DNA from: Phoronis australis
Taxonomy: Eukaryota; Phoronida; Phoronidae
Reading direction: 5' to 3'
Length of the DNA: 64,000 nucleotides
NCBI GenBank assembly: GCA_002633005.1
Contig: NMRA01000194.1
Location: 660,259 to 724,258 of the forward strand
In this document: piece after piece, positions 1-12,400 of the stretch
How positions within the stretch are numbered: position 1 is the first letter of the stretch
Layout: every line of letters begins with the position of its first letter
Translations under genes and position numbers: made by a program
The notes under the pieces: generated by a model
What the model was told of the DNA's origin: nothing
Databases searched by the model: none
Seen by the model: the letters and a program-made list of their open reading frames with translations, nothing else

Positions 1-560
1 AATGGATTAGTCGACCCAGAAAACCTATGATACTTGAAGCAAGATGACACACTAATCTGTTGATGTTGTGCGATTCGAAATAGTTTTGAAGGCCATCTTG
101 GAAAATGGCTGATGGTGTCACCACGGCCATGCAAAACTTTTCCAATGGATTTGTTGACCCACAAAAGATAGGTAAACGTTTCACTCTCAAGTTATAATGA
201 TCATATGCAAATCTGGCCGCCATTTTGTCCGCCATCTTGGAAATGGTAGAAGTAATCATTAGTGCCAAATGCAATGAGTCTCAATGGATTAGGCGACCCA
301 GAAAACCTATGACGCGATGTTTGAAGCAAGACGACACACTAATCTGTTCGTGTGAAGTTGTGCGTCTCAAGTAGATTTGGCGGCCATCTTGGAAAATGGC
401 AGACGGTGTCACCACAGCCATGTAAAACCATTTCCAATGGATTTGTTGACCCACAAAACATAGATAAACCTTTTTGAATTTTTACTCTATCACATTCCAC
501 TCTTGAGTTATAGTGCGCATCAGAAAATCTGGCGGCCATTTTGTCCGCCATCTTGAAAAA
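1..560. repeat. Diverged ~140-bp tandem repeat, about four units
   Basis: The motif AATGGATT..GACCCA recurs near positions 2, 142, 284 and 434. Each time it is followed by an AAAACCTATGA- or AAAAGATAGG-like stretch and by GGCCATCTTGG. Alternate units resemble each other more closely (1 with 3, 2 with 4), so the array looks like a ~285-bp duplication of an older ~140-bp dimer. The unit contains short open frames, but they are not conserved in frame between units. I see no gene in 1-870. Confidence 0.75.
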
Positions 561-874
561 CCAACTTCCGCCACTCCGATTCCGGTAGACTTTTTTTTCC
601 ACTAAGGTGTGTGAAAGGATACGATTTATGCAATAAAACCTTCTGTTGCAATTTTTTCCGGGTTATCCGTAGAATGACTGGACTAAATTGAAAACACATC
701 AATATCTGCTCAGATGAAGTCAATCTTTACTGGCATATTATTTAAAACTTGCTGTTTCGTTTTACTCAATCGTTTTGCATAAAGACACAAAGGCGCATCT
801 TAACAACATATACAGGTGCGTGGGTGATTGGCGCATGAACACGTAGACACTATGTTGACAATTTGGCTTTAGAG

Positions 875-1596
875 TTAAAACATTTTATTCAAAGAGTAAT
901 TGATGAAATATGGATAACATTGAGTGGCTACTATTACTCCTACAACCAGAAAAATTACAGTGAAAGTTATACCAGCAAAACTTATGTATCGGGAGATTTG
1001 TCCCATTCTAGCAGCGTCTTGGATGTCTTTGTCATAGTAGGCATTGTCAGACAAACACGAGAAACACAGAGCGACTAGACCGAACGGGAGATTGACGCAC
1101 ATGGTGACCACAATGGCGAGGACCATATAGTTTGGCGGTCTAGCTAATATGTAGTCGTATATAGTCGGAACCTGCAAAGACAAACGCAATGTTTACCTGG
1201 GGTCTCAGTCCTGAGATTTAGGTGATTGTATGACTATCTAGGTCTCCTCCGTGGGATATTTACTTCCACACTTGCCGTATTTCTAATCATTTACAAATGC
1301 CCCAGCGGTCCCTTAGTTTTGAGAAAAACGATTGTTCCACATGTACCAAAGTCATTTTCGTGCTCCTAAGTTTCTTATCTCAGACATATGCCCAAGGATA
1401 TTTTTGAACGACTAGAGTTTGAAAACCTGATTTCGGTTTCACCTTTGCCATAAATTTCTTCACTTAGTTGAAAAGTATTTCATTATGAAAACGAGGCCAT
1501 TTTACCTACCTGTGTATACCCGAGATTACTCTGTTGATTTGTCATCGGCTGTTGACCCTCGCTGGCCAGGGGTGATTGCGTTGTTTGCGCAGCCAT
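875..1596 (-). CDS. Dispanin / CD225 (IFITM-like) small membrane protein, two exons
   Basis: Coding exons 1596-1510 and 1171-875 on the minus strand join in phase 0 and give 127 aa. Exon 1 encodes a short Gln/Ser/Pro-rich N-terminus (MAAQTTQSPLASEG...) and ends CAG|GTAGGT. Exon 2 starts after TTTGCAG with VPTIYDYILARPPNY. Two hydrophobic segments follow (about residues 45-68 and 95-117). They are separated by a polar loop with DIQDAARMGQISRY, where CD225 proteins have their conserved G-A/S-rich loop after a Cys pair; here the cysteines are in CFSCLSD. Family members are membrane-inserted with a cytosolic N-terminus, and roles range from restriction of vesicle fusion to synaptic regulation. 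This copy cannot be assigned to a specific vertebrate subfamily, so I give no symbol. A consensus CRE lies about 175 bp upstream of the ATG. Start chosen because it is the only in-frame ATG in the exon with a usable donor. Confidence 0.8.
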
Positions 1597-1770
1597 TCAC
1601 ACGGAGATATTTGTAACTGAGCTGACCGTCATAACAATTAGTAACGGTCTAGAAAAGGTTCAGTCCGACTTTACGTGTGACAATTAGAAGACTGAACAAA
1701 GAACTTGCCAAATATACTTTAACATCTTCAACTTGACTCATAGTAGTAACTTCACACACGCGTTCATCTA

Positions 1771-1778
1771 TGACGTCA
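1771..1778. promoter_or_regulatory. Palindromic CRE (TGACGTCA) upstream of the dispanin gene
   Basis: A perfect 8-bp CREB/ATF site lies 175 bp upstream of the predicted dispanin ATG on the minus strand. The position suits a proximal promoter. Function is inferred from the motif only. Confidence 0.4.
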
Positions 1779-1848
1779 CAAGTGCAGCCAACCCATTAGG
1801 CCCAAGCGCCTGATAGATGCTGAGGCATTTCGCAAATAGCCACGGTCT

Positions 1849-2388
1849 GTGCTTCCTGTAGTTAACGATTATTCGTTTTCACCATTTTTAATCGGCGTTG
1901 AATTGCTTGGAATTGAAACTAGACAAGATTCTACAAGTTTCACACACTTATTTTTTCCCACAAACATATTGAGGTCTTTGGCATTTGATTGTCAATGTCT
2001 CAAACTTTTCTCGGGGACACCGATTAATTTTTCTGTAATTATTGTTGGAGATTGCAAGGGCTCTAGCGTTTGGGGATATTTTTGTACCCGCATCAAAGAT
2101 TATAACGTACAATCTAGGTTTAATTTGAATTCAGTGTTCGTCTTGGTCGTTAAACTCCATCCTAACAACTTTTCATGTGGGGAAACAACGAAATCAAAGC
2201 AAGTTACAGTGTTTCGACGAACAGATTCAGCATCGAACGATAAATGGTTTTTGCGTAAATGCATGACATCCTACTTCAAAGTCCGGCAAGCAGTTTCAAT
2301 GGTTACTAAAGTAACAGCCAGTTTGATATGGGGAGAGAAACAATTTGAATTGTATCTCTTCCCTGGTATGCTCTGTCTGGAAGTTTAG
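1849..2388 (+). other. 179-codon open frame, unrecognised, doubtful gene
   Basis: An open frame of 179 codons begins with a GTG and has no clear Kozak ATG start. The product has no domain I recognise, no repeats and only scattered hydrophobic patches. It lies just upstream of the dispanin promoter, reading away from it. An AATAAA occurs at about 2786-2791, some 400 bp downstream, so a short plus-strand transcript is possible. It may equally be chance or an exon of an unknown gene. I do not assign a function. Confidence 0.15.
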
Positions 2389-3536
2389 CGCCCTCCATTA
2401 GGCTTTTTGAGAAACGTGGAGGCTCTGAGATTAGTCTAGTTGCCAGCCCAATAGCTCCCATAGTGAACCCTGTAATGTTTATTACTGTAAAGTTTTTTTG
2501 ATGAAATATATCAAATATGATCAGGAGAACAAAATTACCTTGGTTGCACTTAGTGCAACTTTGAGCATTTTTTGCAATTCAAAATGGCGGATTCCGCCAT
2601 TTCATTTCGACCCACTTTGGTTTTTCAACTTGATGACTAACAGGGTCATGTAATACATTGCTTATACCATTATCTTTGTTGGAGAGTCCATTTCTGGTGT
2701 TATTTTATTAGGGGGTCATTTTCAGGGTCAAACCAGAGGACCATGTGGTAGATAAGTTTTACACTTAAAATGTTTTTTCATCCTCTACAAATAAAGTTAT
2801 TATTATTATTTATCCCATACGCGTTGAATCTGTCGAGGGAAATACGGTCATGTAATAAAGTTTTCCGTATTCACCTCTCGCACTACTTCAACAGCGACCT
2901 CTGACATGGAAAGTTCAAAAGGTAGGTCAATGTCGACTCGACGTCTTCAGCCGGTTCGATCATCAAAACAGTTTCCGAGTACAGTTTCAAGTAATACAGT
3001 TGCAGCAGTGTAACTAACACTCGACATGCAACCAGGCCCTAAACGTAAAATCTGGAACAAAACTGCCGAAAAAATGTAAGAAGCTTAGGGATTCGAAGCG
3101 CATGGGATAAATATAAAACGTACCGAGAGTGGCGTACATGAAGTAATATTCCACGAGACATTATTCCGCGTATCGACCGAGACCGCAACGCCAATCGAGG
3201 TACGTTTTGTGTGTATATTATTAAAGCTGCCCAGCAGCCTTCTTCAAGGTGTATTTTCAAAATGCCCACTATTACATACATGTACTACAGTGGGCCAAAC
3301 ATTTTGCTCACAAGTTTCATGAGAGTTGTATCAGCACAACAGAGGAAGCATATGACATGGAAATGCTCATACGCTCAGCAGTTCAATGCTGGTGCGTCTG
3401 CTTTGGTTACTGCCCATTACTCAAGAAAAAAAAAACTACTCCGAAAAACCTCTACTCCGAAAAGAAAACACTACTCCGAAGAAACCCACATCTCCTCCAA
3501 ATATGAACGCATTCGTTTCATTTTATAACACTTATA

Positions 3537-3785
3537 TATGCGCGTACTAGTCTAAAATATGGGGGGCTAAATTTTTTTTGGCAATGTGGACCTTTTTTCA
3601 AACAAAAAAACATGAGACTAAAAAACGGGATATCATGTTCAGGGCTATGAATTGCGCATTCACGCCTTTTTCGTGGACTTTTGTCTCATTTTCTCGGACA
3701 TTTTGTTGTTTTGAGGCGGATCCTTTTGCACACCTCGCCAAATGGGGGGCTCGTTGGAGCCCCCCTTGGGTGCGCGCATGTATTA
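3537..3785. mobile_element. MITE family A, diverged copy
   Basis: The ends resemble CATGCGCG...ATATGGGGGGCTAAATTT on the left and AAATGGGGGGCTC...GGGTGCGCGCATG on the right, which are imperfect inverted repeats. The interior contains TGGACTTTTGTCTCATTTTC, shared with the copies at 43.45 and 44.63 kb. It is non-coding and is the most diverged of three copies in the window. Confidence 0.6.
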
Positions 3786-3890
3786 CATTTTCTCTGGATC
3801 AAGCGAACTTCAAAGAAGATAGGATACAAGATTTGATAACTACAAAGACAATGATAATGGCAGAAATAAGTCATTGGACTTCATTATCCA

Positions 3891-3965
3891 TATTTATTTT
3901 TTGTTTGGGTATTTTGTTAGTAAGTAAACTTTACTTACTAACAAAATACCCACACAAAAAATAAG
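3891..3965. repeat. Near-perfect palindrome (hairpin)
   Basis: Arms 3907-3928 and 3930-3951 are perfect 22-nt reverse complements separated by one base. They extend outward with few mismatches through T-rich and A-rich flanks. The structure would extrude as a cruciform or fold as RNA. It sits inside the foldback-like element at 3.4-4.1 kb. Confidence 0.85.
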
Positions 3966-4599
3966 TTAAAAAACCATTCGTGAAATTTCAATTTAGGAAG
4001 ATCGAGTAAAACATCGTAGTAACGGTGTTTTTTCGGAGTAGTGGACCTTCGGAGTAGCTGTTTTTTTCGGAGTGGTGGCATGAGCCTTAGGAGTATTAGC
4101 CCAGTGTTACAATCTAATGGAGTCCAAGGAAAGACTAGAAACGATGCTCTGTATGTATACAATCTCATCACAGCCATATGTTGTTAATCAATGTCTACTC
4201 AAATGGGGCCGAGAGGATGGTTTACCTAAAGATGGTCCTTCAACAACCTTGACTCAAGGAGATGTCGACATATTTCTTCGTAGTAGGTCACCATAATTGT
4301 GTACGGTACCTGAGCTGGTGTAGCAGTTTTCAAAATAAACCAAACAACGTGGAAATTCTTTTCGACTAGAATGCGATAGCGCCTCCATGTACGTTGTCTT
4401 AATTTTCACAATTTGCACGTAACTCCATTCATAAATGAACAATAAACGGCTAGGCGAACTAACGTCAACCTAAACTACGACAAAAGTTCGCCAAATGTGC
4501 GATAAGTGTTCGACTAAGGGGCGAAACATTTCTGGCAAGAAGTTTTTAGCAAGTTTGGCAGCTTGACAGTTCTTTCGAAGTTTATATTGAAGTTTGTTG

Positions 4600-5283
4600 T
4601 GTGTGGAGCACCTGCTCAATAATGTCAAAAAATTCCACTCGAAGCTGCGCACAGCTGTCAACACTTGGATGACAAGACTGTAGTACCTACCAGTTGACCA
4701 ATTTGAAGAACAGACATACTGGTATATCAAACGAGTAAAAGGTTCTGGGATTATAAGGGATGTTTTAATGAGAGCCGAGCAATATAGGAGCAAACGTCAC
4801 GCATTGGAGTGACAGGAAAAAGACTAAGAACAAGAAGGGAGAAGTAGACCTGGACGAGGATGACTAGAGAAAGACTGCGGAGGAGATAGAGAAGCACAGA
4901 CACCCGCTCACTGACCAGCAGTCATATCTTCATAACATCTGCAATAGATTCCAGAACGAGCTGGTCATTGGGCATGAGCAGAACAGTCAGCTTTTTATTT
5001 TCGGTAAGCAGTGAATGTTCACTTAAAGCACCTAGAAAAAGTCAAAATGCTGGAGTTGCTTAAGAAGCCTGTACTGTCGAGGGAAGGCCATGGCGTTGAG
5101 ACGCTGTTCAGTTGCCTGTTAGTCACAAGACAGCAACGTAACATTAACAAAGCCTATGTCTTTCAGTATGAACTTATCGAGTCCACTCCCTACATCCCAG
5201 ATCGCCAAATAGATGCGAAAATAAAACGTTTGAGAATAATCTCACTTGTAGCTCTACTAAAGCCCGCTAGTGTATACGAGTAA
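4600..5283 (+). pseudogene. Coding-like but broken stretch, family not recognised
   Basis: Plus-strand translation gives protein-like blocks interrupted by stops and frame changes. About 4608-4797 reads EHLLNNVKKFHSKLRTAVNT, a stop, then VDQFEEQTYWYIKRVKGSG... About 4812-4990 reads DRKKTKNKKGEVDLDEDD, a stop, then EEIEKHRHPLTDQQSYLHN. A further open frame (5011-5283) has LEKVKMLELLKKPVLSREG. Amino-acid composition looks like real protein (charged, few rare residues), but I cannot name the family. No splice sites join the blocks convincingly. A decayed transposon-derived or retro-copied gene is the most likely reading. Confidence 0.3.
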
Positions 5284-5939
5284 ATTTACTTACTGGTAAA
5301 ATTTGCACTCGTGTAAAATTAAAGTTATTCTACGCGTTCAAGCTCTGCGCTCATTTGCAAAAAGCTCATTTTAGACAGAAAAAGGATCTTTTCACATTGC
5401 TTAGGAATAGGTTATGTGGGGAGACTCGAATCTTTTTCCTGGACTTACCCACATTTTCACTGCTTTTTCCCCGAATATGAGGAGACTGCTCCCCGCTCCG
5501 CCGATAAGCCTACGGCAACCTAAAACATTTTATTTGCAATCCGACAAAATATTTTTTTATTCACAGAAACACTGAAATGTTTAGCAACACAACTGAGCGC
5601 GGAGAGACAGTGAAAAGTTGAATAATGAAGCATTTTATCTGCCGACCTGGGTCCAACTCAGTTGAGGGCGGGAAACCAAACAAAACATGAAGATGTACTT
5701 GCTTGCTCCTAATTATGCTAATGTATAGCAGGAACTAAACGACAATGCTAGTTCAAACGAAGTGCAGTTGTATTTATTGACAACTTGTAAATGTGAAAAC
5801 AACAAAATCTGGGAGTTTTACTGAAACCTGCTTGCACTATGCAAATTTCAAAGAAAAACATGCGATTTACATGTGGAATGCTACACTGCCATGTTAGCTA
5901 TTTTTGAATTAACCAAAAAAATAAAACTGCCACTGGGGG

Positions 5940-6420
5940 TGTAGCTGTACTAGGAAAATCATTGCCAGCCACGCTCTGGTCAATAGGAAATTGTTTCTCA
6001 TATATCACGAGGACTGTTCACCGAACTTGGCACACAGGCCCAAAAAACTAAAACTACCATTAGCAGGCATAGCTTTATTCAGGTCCATCCCAAAACCATC
6101 AACATCAAAACTCTCCCCAGTAGAAACCTACCTCTCAAATTTCATGAGAATCCTTCAAACCAATTGGCAGATGGAGAGGTGCATGCCAAGTAAAGACGAC
6201 TAGGGGAACATAACACGCTAGATCCCCAACAGAAGCCAATCTACAGTTTCACTGATATATCTAGGGCCCTTGTAGATAAAAAGCAAATGCAAAAATAGAA
6301 TTGTCAACGAATATGAAAGTCATACTCATATCCATCTCTAAGAACACAATTGCCAAATTTCACGGATACTGCATGGATGTACACTGGGCGGAAATGACTA
6401 ACAGTGTGTGAGTGCAAAGA
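5940..6420. repeat. Degenerate periodic repeat (AAATTTCATGA.AATCC family)
   Basis: Contains AAATTTCATGAGAATCCTTC and CCAAATTTCACGGATACTGC within units of roughly 100-130 bp that also carry GGGCCC/AGGGG and GAGAGG-like words. The same family recurs at 26.5-27.2 kb (reverse orientation), 39.6-40.45 kb and 60.8-61.6 kb. Units are strongly diverged and non-coding. Confidence 0.45.
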
Positions 6421-6472
6421 AACTGTAACAAATCTCTGTTGCAGAGACATAAGACAAATACTTTATGAAATA

Positions 6473-6478
6473 TTTATT
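6473..6478 (-). terminator. Poly(A) signal AATAAA for KANSL2
   Basis: AATAAA on the minus strand, 19 bases past the KANSL2 stop codon at 6497-6499. The resulting 3'UTR would be very short, so a second, more distal site may be used as well. Confidence 0.5.
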
Positions 6479-6496
6479 ATTTAATTATACCAAAGC

Positions 6497-9400
6497 TCAA
6501 GTATTCGTTTGACTACTACACTGACTATCTGCAGGTGTTTTGTCTTCCTCCAAACTTGACTGAGGTTCCTTTGTCAGAGGACTCTCTCCAACCACGTCAA
6601 TGGCGGCTGATTCTGTACCTGTACTGCTAACAGATGTGTCCATCTTCTGAAAACCCATATACCCAAGTCACTAACAAGACATTCATTGCACAAATAAAAT
6701 TGTTGGCACATCTAAAACGTATTTTAGGAGTAAACACAGGGTCATCCAAATCAAGGATTCAACAAGAACACACGCTGAAAATCCTGGTTAGCAGATACCG
6801 TGTATTAACCAGAATGTGTTTCAAAATTTCAGGATCATTGACTCTGGTGCGACATATCCAAGTTTGCCAAAGGAATCGCTGTTAAGTAAAACTGTAAATT
6901 CCTTTTGTAAACCTATCTATTTGTAAATTTGACATTTTTTATAACCTTCAAAAAGCAAAGACATTAAGAATTTTAAAAAATGTTTAGATGGTCATTTAAA
7001 AAATCAGTCCACTACTATAAAAGCTTATTTCTCTCTCCCTCTCAAAAGCAAGCAAAATGATAAGTGACAAACCTTACCGCTGTTAATGAATACATGCTTT
7101 ACCATTTTGCAATTACATTTTAAGTCTACTCCTCCATTTCAGGAGTGCGAAGCAGAGGGTGGTTTACTTAATTGTCCCAATTTGAGACCAACCTAGACCA
7201 CTAAAAGTTTAAAATGATGCGCATTTCCTTTGACTGATGCATGCTAAGATAAAAATGGGAAAATGTGATTTGATTGCAGGGTTATGGCCAGCAAATGTAC
7301 CCTTGCTTAAATGTGCCATTAGAAATAAGCTCTCTAAGTCACACAGTCTCACACACCCTGGATGACAGTGCTATTGTGAGAGCAATCAATACATTTATAA
7401 AACTAACACCAGCTCAATTTATGAGGTTGGAAAATAAATCACTTCATCATGAGTACTGAAGACCAACCTCTGACGAATCGTCTCTGGACATCTCCAAGGT
7501 TTCACCAGGGGGAAGTTGAGCACCGGCTGATAAAGTGATTGTCCTTGACACGTTGTCCTACAACAAACAGCCTCATGTACTTGATGAAACGCTTGGTAGT
7601 GAATGCCGTGACACGAGTGCCAATGAACACCTGTTGACACACTTGTACATACAGTACAAGCCAAAATTATTCAAACAGAATTACCTGGAATTTCCTGTCA
7701 TGAGGGCTGAATAGAAACCAAATCCATCATCAGGGTATTCTTCCCTCATAACAGAATGAAGTGTATCAACAGTAAAGTCAGTAAGATGACTAAGCTATTC
7801 TGAAATTAGAAGTTTTACCCCATAATAGTTATTAAAATACACTGGGTTTAAGCTTGAAATAATAGAAACCAGACTTTTCAGTTTCTGATAAGTGTTCCTG
7901 TTGGCTATCATGTTAACACTACCTGGGGTTCCTCCTTGGACGCCAGTCTGTCGCTGACCTCTGCCAAGATCACATGTGAGGTGCACCTGCTCTCGCCCTC
8001 CACTGCCGGTATGGGATTCCTGCAGGCACCCTCGCCAAAACCACATGCCCGGAACAACACCTGGTGATGGTCTTGGAGCACATCTGGTCCATCGTTAAAG
8101 AAACGTTGATGCAAGACAAGAGCCAGCACACGGAACAAAAATAGAAATACAGTATAATCCAAAAGTATTCAGACTAAAAGATCTGGAGTATTATTCCCAG
8201 TCATAACGGCAGAGTAGTCTCCCCTGATGACCAAGAATAAAGGGAAATTAACAGCATAGTAAGGTGGCTAAACCATTAAAGAATCTGTAATTAGAATTTT
8301 CCACACTAAATACTTATCATCAGTAATTTTTGCAGTAGCCAAAATTAGCTGCATAATGATAAAATGGCATTTTGTCCCATTAGGTTTGACTAGTACTGTG
8401 TGCTGATCTAGTTTGTGCACTTGACCTTTCCCATAACTTCAGTACGTTTTAATGTGAAATACAAGCCTAGGTTCAAACAGAAATCTATTCAAAATGTAGC
8501 AGACTGCTTTTTCAAGAACACGTGTTTGAATTTGTTGATGATATACTCTAATCAATAGCATTGACTTAGTGAGATTAATCTAAATCCTACTATTGCGTTA
8601 GTGAGATCAATCAAACCATTCATCCACTGTTGTCCTTATCAAAGGATACGTTCGGTGCAGAACTTCATCAGGGGCACCACTTTGTGGCCACACTTGACAC
8701 CTTTGTTCACGTGAACACATTTGGTGAATGAAGGGGGGCGGAAACTAGCGCCCTCTGACGCAGCTATCCGGCGTTCCTTCGACTGACGCTGCAGAAGTGC
8801 CTCCTGTAAAAAGATATTTTTTTAATGTTTTTTACTGGTCTGAGTTCTGGTGGCCTAGGACACTTACGCAGCACTTGGGGGCTAGTAATATTCACTTATG
8901 AAGAGGAAAGAGTGAATTCTGTCTCATCAACTTGAGCTTGAAGGGGGCAACTAGACTGCTTAGTGGCTTAGTATATCATCAGAGTCGTTCACAACCTTTT
9001 GAAATTGACATGCAAGGTCAATGAAAGTAGTTCCTTGTAAACCCTGTTCTTAGTCTTACTACCCCCTACAAGCTCCAAATAGGGTAACCCGAAAGGATAA
9101 TATAACAACCCAACCTATCACTTCAGAAGTCGCAATTTTGCTAGGTTACACTACAAATCTCCTTAGCATACTCTCGAAAAAATCGTTTTTCACTGGTGTA
9201 ATTTTGCATGGTTTTGATTTTTCGCCAGATTCTTGTATCTAAGGAATGCAGCCCTGGTCAGCTTGACGAGGTTGTTGAATGACATAGACTTCCAATAACA
9301 TACCTTTCCAAAGCGTTTGTGGTAGCGTTTCATAGCCACCAGTTTGTCATACAAGGCTTTCTGCTCGGGGTCATTTTTCGACGCTGTCACTGTCCCTGGA

Positions 9401-12400
9401 ACACAACAGTGGTAGAGTGAAAATAAATTGTTGTCCAAGAAATAATAATACTGTAAAAGTCACAGTGGACTTCTTTCACGAAATTACAGATTTTGAATGT
9501 ACTTTTCCTATTTCAGTATCAGATCCCATAATTTTAATACTGTTGCTTGTTAACTACCAAATATTAAGATTATAACTCATTTAATTCAACAATTCTGGCT
9601 ACAAATTGATTTACAATCATTTTGCAGTAGACATGTTCAAGTAGTTGGTCATTCTTTCTGAAAGTGGGGCTACTCGTTTTCCAGAAACGATAAACATGGC
9701 ATGCAGCAAGTCAGAGAAACAGAGCAATGGCATAATTTAGCAAAAAAAGTAAGACAATTCCTAGACCATTTTTATGTCATTTATAGCTTAAAAATAGTGA
9801 AACTGAATATGCCGAAGGAAAATAAAGCAATTTCATGGTAGCAAAAATGAATTTCTCTGTTTTTGAAAATGGAAAGTCTTTCACAAGTAGAGGGCTTGAT
9901 GAGTCAAAAACCTGAACACACTTTTAGGAAACTTGAGACACAGCAAGCGTTGAACAGAATGTTACAAACATTAATTCAGCAGAACACAACGTAATATGGC
10001 GGGACAGAGAACATTGGTCATATTTCAGGCAACACAAAATTCTTAACGTCCACAATATTTCTAGAATCAAGATTTCACAGTGTGTGTGTGTGTGTGTGTG
10101 TATGTGTGTGTGTGTGCGCGCGCACGCGCGCGATACAAAAATACAAGAAAATTTGCATGTTCACCGACAATATTTATTGGGACACACAATAAATTTTGGT
10201 ACTTGCAAATTGTTGAAAAACTGCAATCAAAATTTTCAGACATGTCGTGAAAAGGTCGCACATCAGTTGTGCATATGATCTAAATTTTCACGATAAAAGC
10301 CATATCCTGCAACCCAAATGAGGCAACTGCAAACCTCAGCGAACCTCTTTTAAGACTTCTCTTGAATGTCGTTCACAACTGACCTCAAGTCTTGAAGTTG
10401 TGCAATTAACAACCTACCCAAGGTATCTTTCTCGGCCCGCCGTGCGTGCAGATAGCGCCTCCGTTTTTCCTTCAGAATGTGCTGTAGTCGTTTAAACTGG
10501 TCTATGTAAAGTGACTGCAGCCTAATCAGCTTATCTCGGGTGATAAGGGCTACCTCTTCTGCTGTGTACACTGACGCATGTCTGCAATAGCGTAGAAGCA
10601 AACAATAAGTTTTACCATGGCAATCGTCCTCATATGATGACTTTTAACATTGGAGTGGACAATGTGTATACAGAGAATAAAGTGTGCACCAACAATTTAA
10701 CATTGGAGAGGACAACATGTATACAGAGAATAAAGTGTGCACCAACAATTTAACATTGGAGTGAACAATATGTATACAGAGAATAAAGTGTGCACCAACA
10801 ATTTAACATTGGAGTGAACAATATGTATACAGAGAATAAAGTGTGCACCAACAATTTAACATTGGAGTGAACAATATGTATACAGAGAATAAAGTGTGCA
10901 CCAACAATTAAATTGGAAATAACATACTTCCAGATATGATAGAATATCTCATTTTAGTTATCACGATAAAGTCAGATTAACAGTAGATGGTGATCATGGG
11001 TGAGAACAAATGATCGCTTAGACACTCCTTGAAATATTCTTTTGCTTAGCTCATCCTACCCTAACATTCCCTGAGATGGGTAGGCACCGCAGTAAAGCAT
11101 TTATTTCCTCACTTTCATTGTCAGGCACAATCAGTTTTGCTTCAAAATATTTAATCACAATTTAAACAATTCTTTTGCCAGAACGAAAGGAGAACGATTT
11201 AAGCTGAGAGCAGATTTTACTGTAGACACCTCAAGAGGGAACAAATATATAATTCTAATTTACACCTTACCACAAATAACTCTGACGATAAAATACTCTT
11301 AAGGAAATATGAGTGAGAGCATATTTGCCGCTCGCATGCCCGGATTTGGGCTCATAAATGCCAACGACCACCAAAAAAAAACACGTTAGACGTACGAATG
11401 AGGCCAATTTTCTACTCATATTTTTTACTCTTCACTCCCTGGTATTTACAGGTAAAATAATAAAAAATGTCTGAAGTGTAAAATACTGTAAACATGTTCC
11501 CATTAAATAAAAAATTCTATTTGTAGTTAACTATGAATAGGATAGTTAACTTACATTTCACACCTCATTTGGCACAGCAATTTTCTTCAAAATGGAGGTC
11601 GACAGAACCCTGCCAGACTTGGATGAACTTCTTGCCAGAATTATGTGGCAGTTTAGTCAAACATTTGATATTGAAATAGCATTTTTGTTGAACTTCAGCC
11701 ATAGTGTATTGTCACATTATTGAGCCCAGCCCTCAATTATTTGAGAATGGACTCAAGATTTTGTAAACATTTAGCCGGAATTGAGATGGGTAGTAGTCGA
11801 AAACAAATACTTCTTTATCAGTTGGAACTGTCAATTTTTGACATTGTCCAATTTATTTTGAAAATTACTGCGTGTAGTTCAAGTCTGCATTTGAAGAACA
11901 GAATGTCTAGCAGCATACCTGAGTGGGTCTTCTTGGTCACTGTCTATACTCTCGGCATCACTCTCAACATCCCCCCTCCAGGCTTGGTCCACTAAGGGCT
12001 GATCAGTATCCGAGTCACTTGAACTACCGTAATCTGTAAACAAGAGGAGAGCAGTGCCAGTCTAGGCTACTTCTGATATATTCTTACTACTCAAACTTTT
12101 TTTGTTCAGATTTTTAGTTAAAGTTAATGACACGTCACAAATTTAATAAAAATTTGAATCACTCTAGTGTCACGGTTTCAGGGAAATAATGAAAGAAACA
12201 CTACATGTTGATGTTAAAAAATGTCATTATGCAAAATCTGGAGTGTAGGTACTGTGTAAACTATGGGCATATCACAGGATTGAAGGAGTAGGGACTATAA
12301 TAGTGAGCACATAGGAGACTCTCAGGAAGCAATGAGGACAGACCAGGTGCAACTCTTGACTCTGGCTGTACCAAGAGTTACATCTTCTATTCTGCTAAAT

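Larger units (their letters stand above)
3420..4095. mobile_element. Foldback-like element with ACTCCGAA / TTCGGAGT arms
   Basis: The left side (about 3430-3485) carries repeated ACTCCGAA on the plus strand. The right side (about 4026-4080) carries repeated TTCGGAGT, its reverse complement. The interior includes a perfect 22-bp hairpin (3907-3951) and a diverged copy of the CATGCGCG-ended element at 3537-3785. This looks like a composite of nested non-autonomous inverted-repeat transposons. No transposase frame is visible, and exact ends and target duplications are not resolved. Confidence 0.45.

Noticed and set aside
7923-8083. Reading KANSL2 exon 8 from an upstream ATG at 8162
   Set aside because: The upstream part is intron. 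Splicing at GGACCAG joins exon 7 to give the conserved [15 protein letters not shown] finger.
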